Program-made: the position numbers and the translations under genes
Shown here: piece by piece, positions 22,078 through 32,000 of the stretch
Layout of the letters: every line of letters starts with the position of its first letter
How positions within the stretch are numbered: the stretch's first letter is position 1
Notes under the pieces: generated by a model
What the model was told of the DNA's origin: nothing
The model's input: only the letters and a program-made list of their open reading frames with translations
Database searches by the model: none
Assembly (NCBI GenBank): GCA_936450465.1
Contig: OW388300.1
Location: 16,567,266 to 16,631,265 of the forward strand
Length of the DNA stretch: 64,000 bases
Direction: 5' to 3'
DNA from: Gibbula magus
Lineage: Eukaryota; Mollusca; Gastropoda; Trochida; Trochidae

Positions 22078-22529
22078 TACTAGTAACTAGGAGGATATCA
22101 TTTATTGCCACATTAGCACAGCAGACTCTCAAAATAATAAAACATATGCTTTGATGGAATATTCACTTAGTAACACATACTATATCATTAACGTTACCAA
22201 CAGTGACGTGTTGTGACGTAGAAAAGCTTGTCACACTCGTAGCCCCGATGAATGGCGTCACTTAAAATCTCATTGTTTTCATTTTTAAAGAATGTGCCTT
22301 CGCCTTTGTCAAATTTTCAAATACAAATTCATAAAAACATTACCCTCAGTAATATGTTTCGCACTGATTGTGCAATAAGCATACTTTTAAAACCATATAT
22401 GAGTAAACGGGAATGCCCTCTTCTTTTCGCGAAAGTTACCCGGATAGAAACCTATCTCTAACAAGACTATCTGGCTTAATCATCAAAATTGTTATTGAGC
22501 TGAATACATCTTTCGCTAGATTTTGCTAG

Positions 22530-23790
22530 TCATGATTGTGTGAAAGTTATGATCAAATAGACAGTATATGTCAATATTAACACTCGTGTTAGTACTAATG
22601 AACTTTGATTGACTGTAGAAAAGTATTCATAATCAAGTTGTGAACAAAGTTATATCCTGTGACGTATTACACACATTATTAACAAATCAGACTTCTGCAA
22701 ACTGAAGCTAGAGTTCCTTACAGAAACACTTTACATTTCATAGGCAATTCTGTGATGATGGATATTTATTTTGATCAATAAATTAAGAGTAATGTTTACA
22801 ATGCATTACAGGTTAACATACTTTCTTTTATTGGCTGTCTAGTAGTTGAGGTGATGACAGATAGCACGGTGATTCACAGTTGAGACACCATTACATTATG
22901 GAGGCAGACTTTAAATTGAGTCAACTTTAACAACTGGAAGTTACAGGTTTCAAAGCTAAACCACTCAGTAGCTCTTAAGCCGAAATATGAGTTGTCTCGA
23001 TTGCCTGTGAAGAATGACATCTAATGATAAACATACTGTTTGCATTGCCCTCAAAATCTGAACATCAATAGCTGATTTAAATCAGTTTTGTGAATGGCAC
23101 CATTATTAACTCAACATATGGATACATCAAGCTTATAGAAAATGACAGTAACATAGAAAGTGTTTACAGATATTAAAAGTGTAAGTATCTCAGTTGAAGT
23201 ATCGCGCTGTACATTGCTTAAATGTACCCATATCAATACCCTTCCAGCAACTGAACATCAAGCTCACTTCATTAACATCCAAATATTCCTGTTTTATAAA
23301 ATCTAGCATCACCGACAGTTTTAGTCCTCAGGGAATCAAGATATTGTAGTAGTGAAGTGGATACAAATACACTAATGGAGCAGGATGCCACATAAGTAGA
23401 GGAGATGTTCATTCGAATAAAGTGATCATTTTACGAACGAAAAATGTCAAATTGAGTCAAGTTGTATAATTATTCATATATTTTCAAACATTTAGAGTTT
23501 AACCTTATTTTGGTGGAAATGATACTGAGATCAAAGATCAATGTTACATGTGCCAATCAAACTATTTCTACGGATCTGACCTGACACCTATCCTGACTCT
23601 TGGTGAAACGAAGGATCCCCTTTCATACATACAAAATCCAACGTGTACCATTGCATTCATATGTGAGCTATACATCAATATGGAGTATGCTTCCTTCCAC
23701 GGTCTTTAATTGGAGTCGCAGTGGCATACGTCACGTTGTCTGACCATTCAACCAAGCATGAGTTTGTGTAAAGGAGGATTGAGGCTGTAA
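22530..23790. repeat. module E, copy 2
   Basis: The sequence aligns with about 56390-58030. Shared words include 'GGAGGCAGACTTT', 'TTGAGTCAACTTTAACAACTG' (one base shorter where quoted here) and 'TCTCGATTGCCTGTGAAGAA'. It is mostly non-coding apart from the E exon at its end. Confidence 0.6.
23600..23784 (-). pseudogene. relic exon E, copy 2, interrupted at its splice acceptor
   Basis: On the - strand the acceptor TTACAG (23785-23790) is followed by SILLYTNSCLVEWSDNVTY, similar to the intact copy at 57775-58022, but the frame shifts and stops after about 35 codons. An inverted-repeat element (23791-24372) is inserted directly upstream of the acceptor, with target TAA equal to the TTA of TTACAG, so the polypyrimidine tract has been moved 585 bp away. 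The exon is dead in this copy. Confidence 0.5.
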
Positions 23791-24372
23791 TGCCCCTAAG
23801 AGCTGAATTATCACGAATGGCCACGAATAAAATTCGTAAACAGTAATGTTACTTTCACGAAACGTTTCGTATATTTTCATGCTGAAATCATACAAAAAAG
23901 ATACGAATTATTTAAGAATTGTTACGAATTATGTACGAATTGGACGAAATAATTAAGAAACAGTTTCGAATACACAATTGATTTCGTTCTTAAATCGGGA
24001 CATTCGTAAATGATTCGTAGATGATTCGTAGATGAATTTAAGTATGTAAGAATTCGAGGTGAAACCATACAAAATTATCATCCACGAAATTCTAAGATCT
24101 GTTTACGAACTTGTTACGAACTAAACGAATTAGTAACGAATAGTTTACAAAGCAACTAGGAATTTAAAATTCGTAGTTGATTCGAGAAATGTTTTGGACA
24201 ATTCAACATTTGTTCACGAATGACACAAATTGGAGGAATGTTGCCGAATCAACTACGAATCATTTACAAATTCGAAAAAATAATTACGAATTTTCTATGA
24301 ATGTTCACGAATGTGCAAATCTTCTCGTTCGTGATGATTCGTGACAATTCTGATTGTAGTGAAATAGGGGCA
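23791..24372. mobile_element. 582-bp inverted-repeat element with TAA target duplication
   Basis: The ends are TGCCCCTA and TAGGGGCA, flanked by TAA at 23788-23790 and 24373-24375. The paralogous site at 58021-58035 is uninterrupted (GGCTGTAAGGA), so the borders are exact. The body contains more than fifteen ACGAAT/ATTCGT words in both orientations. A TAA/TTA target of 3 bp is typical of the PIF/Harbinger superfamily, so this is probably a Harbinger-type MITE. It has no coding capacity. Confidence 0.8.
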
Positions 24373-24634
24373 TAAGGATTTTTTTGTCTTGCAAAATATA
24401 CACGTAATACCATTATTTTCTTAGTACATTGACTGGCAAACAGACGCATCCACTTCAAAGATGAGCTTTAGTAATTCTAGAAAAACAATAAAAAGGTATT
24501 TTGATACAGTAATCACTGGTCTGTTTTAAAACCAAATAATGTTAATGCATATACTGTTCAGAAGTCAGATTTGCACCGAACCTGATATTTCAATAATACA
24601 CCAATCTTTCATGATTTTAATGAACTATGGAAGC

Positions 24635-24835
24635 GTATTAGGGTCACATGAAAAACTAGTTTTGAAACTATTATCTCCTAATTAGGACTTATTATCTCTT
24701 GGTAAGTACTAAGTATCTTCTAATGATTACTTCACATCTCCTAATGTGGACACAGCATCGCGTAATTAGGATATACTATTTCATTATTTGGATTTGATAC
24801 TACCTAATTAGGAGTTAATCATAGCACAGTTTTGA
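24635..24835. mobile_element. short element built of CCTAATTAGG words
   Basis: The palindrome CCTAATTAGG, or the variants CGTAATTAGG and TCCTAAT, recurs about six times in 180 bp (about 24687, 24743, 24762, 24806). The matching part of copy 3 (around 58200) has no such block, which points to an insertion. No clear terminal repeats or target duplication could be fixed. Confidence 0.45.
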
Positions 24836-25889
24836 GGTTTAATCAGCTTATTTCTGAACAATTGTGATTGTTGCTGCAAACTTAATTTGGACAGACTTTA
24901 ACATCAATATTTGTCATTTTCTTCATCGTTAGATGTATCACTTGGTTAATTGCTCTCATCTCATGAAAAAAGAATCTGCACGACGCCTTCACAGCTTGAT
25001 CAGTTGTGCATAATGTTCACAAGTTTAATCTTTGATACAAAACAATTTAGTAAACCACAATTATGTCTACAACTTAACAGTTTTAAGTGGCATTCATTAT
25101 TGTGAAAGAGTACATTTAAAATAGCATTATACTTCTTTATTCACAGCCTTAGAGATACTTTATGATACTTGACATGTGTATCATTTGACGTTACCATTCA
25201 TGGGAGGTCAGCTGTTATTATCCGCATACTTTTACCTGTGTGTCTCACGCCTTTCAACAAACGTTATTGCAATTGGTTGTAGACTTCCAACACTTCTCAG
25301 ACGTGAAAGTGATGTTAAAGCTGACAATAACAATTTGTTGATAATTGTCTGATGCATTCACTTGAATCTCCAGAGTACACACACTATGATCAATGTTTCA
25401 GGAAGTGATAATCGTCTGGATCTATCCCAAATCGTGAGTCAATTATTGTTTAGCGCTGCTTGGACTATATATATAATCTCAAACAAGTGTCTTCTGAAAT
25501 CAAATATATGAACACAATTTGATAAAAGTTACAAATAACCGAAGCTTGCCGAACACATTTGTGCTTTAATCAACGAGTGTTATTGTGATTTAAACATATT
25601 CATTTCATGAATATTTGGATTGGTAAACATGCCATTAGCTTATATGAATACCACACCAAGCGTTTTTTTATGTTAGAAGACAAGAGATTGAAATTTTCTC
25701 CATCATTCAAAATCCCAAATATTACCAAAATAATGAACAAATCTGAAATTCAGTGAACAACTATAATCTCTTTTGACAATGACTGTTCATTTTATTGAAA
25801 GTGACATTAAAAACAATAACATTACACGTACACAGGCGCATATTTATGTATATAAAAATATTAATTAATTTATTTTTCATCTAAAAATT

Positions 25890-26975
25890 ATATAAAAATG
25901 TTTTTAAGTTTCCCTTTTTAGTAAAACAATTTGGATCAATGTACACATAAAGTGAATATGAATGTACGCGTTATTTCATTTTGAATATTCATTGCAGATG
26001 CACACTTTCATAACTTGCAATTTCTCTACACATTTGATTTAAATTGTCTTGTAGTTATTCAATCAGGGAAATCTTTGTTTGTTGAAACAGCTTTCATGTT
26101 TGGAATGTCCTTAATCATTCATGACATTTGGACACCGTGATAAATGTACTTATATTGTCAAGTTTTCCTCCCAAAAATATTGTCAGTTTGTGAGATATCT
26201 TTTCTCTGTTTTCCCTAATTACATAAACAGACGCATTGATGGAACTATGCAAATGAAGTAATCCTCCGCCAAATAAATACTGTGTCTACAGATAATGTTC
26301 ACTTAGAAAACATTCAATGTTCAACTGCTTATTTCCCTCATTCAGTTTTTGTTTCTCAGCTTTCACAATCAGACTTTAGGATGAGTACATTCATGGGCAT
26401 TCATCACAACGGAACGAATCTCAGCCTTACAACTTACAACCAATTTCCTTTTCATCTTAAAATTATATATCAATTTCACTTTTTAGTGAATTTATTCTGA
26501 AAAATTAACGAATAAAGTGAATATGAATTCCCATGTGATTTCATTTTGAATGATCATTGCAGATACATACCTTTCATAAGCTGCATATGCTCTACACCTT
26601 TGATTTAAATTAAAATTGCATTATTTATATTTAATCAGGGAAGTGTTTGTTGTTCTAACAGCTTTCATGTTTTTAATGTTCTTGATCTTGCATGACATTT
26701 GGACACAGTGATAAATGTACTTATCTCGTCAAGTTATACCCAGTATAAAGTATTGTCAGTTTGTGAGATATCAATGCATGTTTTCCCCAATTACATAAGC
26801 AGACACATTGATGGGAATATGATAATGAAGTAATCATCCACCACATAAATACTACGTCTATAGATAATGTTCACTTAAAAAACATTTGGGCCATCGATGT
26901 TCAACTGCTAATTTCCCTCATTCAGTTTTTGTTTCACAGCTTTCAGAATCAGACTTAAGGATCCCCACATTCACA
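25890..26975. repeat. nested tandem duplication, about 580-bp period
   Basis: The stretch 25890-26440 is repeated at about 26480-26975. Landmarks repeat 580 bases apart: the acceptor CAG ends at 26359 and 26939. 'TTGTCAGTTTGTGAGATATC' and 'GCTTTCATGTTT' are also repeated. The duplication contains the start of exon F, so this unit has a second, truncated exon F head (26360-26440). Copies 1 and 3 have a single version. Confidence 0.75.
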
Positions 26976-27455
26976 GTTGTTTATCAAGGGAATGAAAGAA
27001 ATATATCGACACTAAATTGTAAAAGAATCTCAGCCTTATTGAGATATATTCTCTTCAAGTCAATACCAGAGCCAAAATGTATAAATTGAGTCTTAATGAA
27101 ATTGTCAAACTGTCTGATCCGTCAAGCTCACAGGGTTTAGGGAAGGTGAGACTGGACTCAGTAACAAAACCAATGTGTGGTCGGAATAAAGCATTGATTG
27201 ACGGGTAGAGAACTGTAAATGAATTAGTGGAAGAGAGCTTACTTCATCTGCAATATTCTTTTACCACAGTTCAAATGAGCTGCATCCGTTCTGCCTTGGA
27301 TCTTGCAGCCAAAACCCGTATAGAAATGGAGTAGTCAATGCTTAATACTTTAATACAAAGAACATCAGTGTCTGTCCTGTCAATTGAGACAGGACTTAAT
27401 GAATGCATGGTTTAAACAATGCCTTTAAAGGTTTGTGGAATAAAGAAGCAGTGTA
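26940..27455 (+). pseudogene. relic exon F, copy 2
   Basis: The acceptor TTTTTGTTTCACAG ends at 26939. One frame gives KNLSLIEIYSLQVNTRAKM and LNEIVKLSDPSSSQG, a TAG in DG/TAG, then in the same frame VNELVEESLLHLQYSF and SALDLAAKTRIEME. The TAG after 'GACGGG' is present in all three copies, while later stops differ. Either that stop was already in the ancestor or the two parts are separate exons (GTGAGA donor near 27145 and TAG acceptor near 27210), which would need an unusually short intron of about 60 bp. Confidence 0.5.
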
Positions 27456-27459
27456 AGAT

Positions 27460-28940
27460 GTTTGATTATAAGGTATGTGTAGGTTGTATTTTAAAGCAGA
27501 TTTCCTCAGTAAACGGAAAACGACTTCAATAATTACAACTTTGTCTAATGTGATTCCTGTATAATTGAACTATATAGGATTAAACCTAGTCTTTTCCAAT
27601 TTGAAAACATGATTAGAAAACATTTTTGGATAATGCCGGAATCAAACACAATTTAACTCTAACAACAGCTTAGTTATGAGATATTTGCACTGGCTCAGAC
27701 TAACATAAATGATTTCTTTATTCATAAATGTTTTCACTTCTCAACGGCCAACCGTTACACTTGTAATGATTGATGGTTTGGAATGTCTGGCAGTAAATAA
27801 GCATTCTGTTTACATTCTGCAGATGATGAGGGAAGTGGACATTATCCATGCTGAATACCGGCTGTAGATGTTATACAATGTTTACATCATACTTACACAT
27901 TAAAATGGAAATGAAAGAAATTGTAACACCAGGCTAGAAGCCTGTAAAACAAAATATTAAAATGCCCGAAGAACCTAAATCAAAATGAAATCAAATCGTC
28001 AACAGCTTATGACTGTAACTAGTTATAATTAAGTTGCTATCCTAAGTTGACATCTTCAAATACATCTATAATCCAGTGAGTGGTTATATTAAAAACAAAG
28101 TATAATTGCTTGGTTCATCCCAGGAGTACAGTTCTAACTTGAACATCCGTTAGGCAATGGGAAGAGTTCATAAGCTAGACGTACAATTTGGACTGACACG
28201 GAAAAGTAATATCTAATCATTACAATACTTTGTCTGTTGTCGTGATTTGATTTAATTCTGAAAATGTATGTTCTATTGTATTATGTTTATCAGCATATAC
28301 ACATCTACAGGATATTTCTTATAAACGACACTCATTGTTGACAATATATAGTGAGAGATAATCTCACCCACGTGTCTTCTGATATCAAGCCTTGAATGAT
28401 TCAACCTCATTTGAATCACATCGAATGTAACACTCGTACTTCGTTCATCCATCTGAGTGCTAACCGGCAGAGGTGATGTCTGATGACCTTCTCTATAACA
28501 GAGTATTATCTAGTATTTTTAAAATCCATGTTACAGCTATCGGATTAAGTTGTATAAGAATAATTTGAGATTGAACTATATCAAGACATTGCAGTGAGAA
28601 GTATTATGATATTTATATTTGTCACTTTACATTTCATGCACAACTGCCAAAGGGAGTACATAATGTCACCTATCGGGATAATTGTGTTCATAGCATTAAG
28701 TATGTTAATCCGAAAATGGAGAATATATTCTTAATGTCAAAAGTTACAATGTTGATGGTGGTTGAATGAATGTGACACTATTGGAAAGGAAATAAGCACT
28801 ACAAGTGCACATGGAACAAAATCATCATAAAATGATCACAGTGTTATACTCCGATTTCCGTCGCTGGATGAACTTTGTTTCATACATTGGATATATGTAA
28901 TGGTACCATCGCCACATTATAGCACAACAAGAACATAATT
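27460..28940. repeat. modules F-tail, G and H, copy 2, non-coding
   Basis: The sequence is colinear with about 60210-61890. For example, 'TTCATAAATGTTTT' and 'TCTCAACGGCCAA' occur at 27721-27750 and 60524-60556, and 'CATTGCAGTGAGAAGTATTAT' (one base shorter where quoted) occurs in both. No conserved reading frame was found. Confidence 0.6.
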
Positions 28941-29226
28941 TAAGGTATTTAAGGTGAGGTGACTTACGCCGCTTTCAAGCTTAGTTCATTTATATCACAC
29001 CTGCTAGTAGCATTGCAGGGAAAGCTTGTTACGCCATGGGGGCTATGCATTGCGGTGAAACCTGCAAGGATCTGCTGAAACTAGCGAACCATGGGTGGTA
29101 CTGCACTGACATTCAGTGTAGCATTGCATCCAATGCATGAAGAACAGTTCTCAGCCTGTGTTTGGATTAGAACTCCAGACCTTTTGATCTGAAGCCGAAT
29201 GTGCTAACCAGTGCGCTATCCCACCA
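28940..29226 (-). mobile_element. tRNA-derived SINE, copy in U2
   Basis: On the - strand the head (about 29226-29140) reads like a tRNA: A-box-like GATAGCGCACTGGTTAGC and B-box-like GAGTTCTAATCC, with CTTCAGATCA at the anticodon arm, somewhat like tRNA-Trp. The tail on the + strand contains ACGCCGCTTTCAAGC, part of the ACGCCGC core I associate with gastropod SINEs. The homologous copy at 61895-62186 sits in the same place of unit 3, so it was inserted before that duplication. Confidence 0.65.
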
Positions 29227-29675
29227 ATTAAAGAAAGTTCGGTAAGGAACTAAAACATCATCGGAAAAATGGCCTTTCAGATATGCCATACAGAGTGTTT
29301 TTCTTTCTGTGAGATTGTTAAATTCTTAGATTGATACTGTGTTTTTAGCACATTCGATTGGTAAGCATTTGTTTGCACTTGATTTTAGGACAAACTAATC
29401 GTTGATCTCCTAGTATTAGATCTGGTGGATCTGATCTATATTTTATCTTAAAATACTACTTTATATTTCAACTAATAACAGAAAGGACATCGATATCATA
29501 TTGATGGTTTTCATTTGGTTCATTCAATATCTCTACTAATCAACAAATATACAAATATAGTATCACTTACAGAGAGTTAAAGTCACTTGTGAAAGAAAAA
29601 CGAAGATCTAAACTGTATTTTGGGGCTTCAGCTTATTCTATGATTGTATTACTGAAACTGCTGGTTCATAATGCA

Positions 29676-30375
29676 TACCGTATTCGCCGTAATAGAAGCC
29701 CTAGGCGTTTAAGAAATTGGAAAAACGGGGCGTTTATTAAAATGACTTTAGAAATCGTAAAAAAGGGGCGTTTATTAAAAAAAATGTCTGTTGATGTTCA
29801 AAAGAAAAAGAAACATCGATCTAATTCAGAGTTTTAATCAAAATAAGTGTATCAAATAAATGTAAAGAAGAGTTAAATGTCGTAGTTTATTATTTGTATC
29901 AAATTCCAACCGGTACTGATATACAATTTGCAATGGAAATTTAAACTAATTAAAACTCACGAAGATTGAATCCGCCATCTTGTCACATCATTACTCTTAT
30001 CCAATGAAGCGTTAGTTCGCTAGGAATCTAAATATAACCACCAATGAACGGCAGCATAAATACAATCAGCTGATAAGCACATGTTGCAGAACGAGTATGT
30101 AAACACTATTTCCGGGTCATGATATTGTTTATTTGAATCACAATAAAGAAGAAAGTTTCGTCATTAGAAGCAAATACGTATATCACATCTATTTCCTTGT
30201 TAGAAGCAAGAGACATAAGAGGTTGATAGCAAGATTGAAAACTCTTCTTCAGTGAAACATCAGTAAGGTAAGTCGATACAAAAGGGGGGCGTTTATTAGG
30301 GGTCATTTTCTGCGAGTTAAAAATGGCTTAGGGGGCGTTTATTAGGAGAGGGCGTTTATTAGGATGAATACGGTA
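29676..30375. mobile_element. 700-bp inverted-repeat element, TACCGTATTC ends
   Basis: The ends are TACCGTATTC and GAATACGGTA. The paralogous sequence at about 62610-62640 (CATAATGCACGTATGTCC) is uninterrupted, which fixes the insertion. The word GGGCGTTTATTA occurs five times, clustered near both ends in the same orientation (about 29735, 29765, 30288, 30332, 30350). The inner part is AT-rich. The ORFs here (29589-29837 and the one near 30106) come from the repeat and are not genes. A TA duplication is possible but ambiguous because the ends begin with TA. Confidence 0.75.
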
Positions 30376-30379
30376 TATG

Positions 30380-32000
30380 TCCAGTAGTATTTAAAGCTTG
30401 TTCACTGTTGAAAGGCAAGCATCCATGATAAAATGATATACCCCAGAAATGGCTGTAAAAACATTGACTCACCTTGTCAATTATTCATAATCATTCCCTG
30501 GACACGGGAACTACAATTTCCTCCAGATTAGTAATATGTGTAGCGCCTTGAGCAAGCATTAAACGCATGGAAGTGCACGATATAAAAATCCACCATTACT
30601 ATATCAACACAGTAGTTATCACGTTGTAGCCTCAAACATAATTTTCCTGTTTATAATCTAAAGACAATCTTACTGAATATTAACATAGGTTAAACATATT
30701 TAATAATAATTTTGTTGATGGCATCTCAATGCAGAACAATACATATGTTTTGACTCAATGAAGTGGTTGATAGTTCAAAACTCTCGAAGAAACGCTTCAA
30801 ATTGTTCAAAATAACATGAATACACGTTCAAACACAATATCCGTATATCCCATCATCACATCATTAATGTTAATGTTATTTCATGAATATTGAAGCTCTT
30901 AACATAATACTGTTAAAATAAATATGAAACTGATAATGTACTTTTCCTTTCTTGGGTAATTGCAATGGTTTCTGTTGGATTCTATTTCAAACTTATTTTA
31001 CTTTAATCTCTTGAATTTGAACATGATGGTTTGTGTACGTCTAATCAAGTGGAAGTTAAATGTTACCAGAGATTTCACGTGCTCACAAAAACAGTCTCCG
31101 CTATCACAGCTAATCACAGAGGGAAATATTTACACGTTGACACCACGGTGTCAATTTCTAAGTGATCATAAATAACAAGTCCACGTAGGTCATATAATGA
31201 GCATCAACCTCAGAAACATCAACCAATTAATGTCATATGTGATTGCAGCCCTTGTAAGGTTCCTTTAGTTAAACACGGCTATACATCACGGTCCCTCACA
31301 TGAGACGATGTTTAGATTCTTGCAGAGTTGAATGAGGGAGATTATTAACGTAAGACTAATGTGTTGAACTACATCAGCGAATCGGAGGCATCTGAGATGA
31401 TAAATGTTATCATTTTTAATGCTATGATTAATTTCGACAGGACAAGCAATTGTATTCAATATTTATACAACATGAAACATATCTAAACATGTAAAAAGGC
31501 AAACTCACCAAAAATAATGGGCTAAAATGTATGGGGCAGATTTATGTTATGAATAAACTGCAAGGGAATTCCCTGGTTTAAAATATATTGCAAGGTCTTG
31601 CTTGACAAAGGTGAGAACGAATATGGAGTGTTCGATATCAATCAGGAATGAAACGCGGCTGGTAGAGTATTCGCATGCATATGTACAGATGTATGATAGG
31701 GGATAATAATGTTTGGCTGCATACCCTTTTATATCTTTGTTAATTATAATTTATTTTTTAATTTATGAATTCATAGCAAATGATACTGTTTAATTGGAAT
31801 TTGTTGTAAATATATCTGGAAACTTAAAATAATATTAAATGTCTAATTTGAGTGAAGTTTTATGGGGCCGATTTACACGTTATTGACTTTATTGTTTGAT
31901 TGAAGTGTAGGTTAGATTGTAATGTTTCCCAGGTCACAGTTCCTTTCATTCAAATTGATAATGTAATCACATTTTGTTGACATCTCAAAGACACGTTCGA
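30380..32000. repeat. module I, copy 2
   Basis: Colinear with about 62640-63999. Shared words include 'GTTCAAACACAATATCCGTAT' (one base shorter where quoted), 'AACATCAACCAATTAATGTC' and 'GGTTTAAAATATATTGCAAGG'. It contains relic exon I. The rest is non-coding. Confidence 0.65.
31249..31349 (+). pseudogene. relic exon I, copy 2
   Basis: The acceptor GTGATTGCAG ends at 31248 and the donor AAC/GTAAGA is at 31350. The second half reads HETMFRFLQS, stop, MREIIN, against HEAVFRSLQSFRREIIN in copy 1. A TGA in the AGTTGAATG stretch is shared with copy 3, and an insertion near the start shifts the frame. Splice borders are kept although the coding part is broken. Confidence 0.5.

Larger units (their letters stand above)
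18900..32000 (+). repeat. large duplicated unit, copy 2 (U2)
   Basis: The module order is B (about 18950-19500), C (about 19800-20470), D (about 20930-22080), E (about 22540-23790), B' (about 25150-25420), F (about 25860-27480), G (about 28230-28490), H (about 28500-28920), SINE (about 28940-29230) and I (about 30600-32000). Compared with copy 3 the offset shrinks from about 34.2 kb at C to about 32.2 kb at I, reflecting insertions and deletions. It is the most complete of the three copies. Confidence 0.8.
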
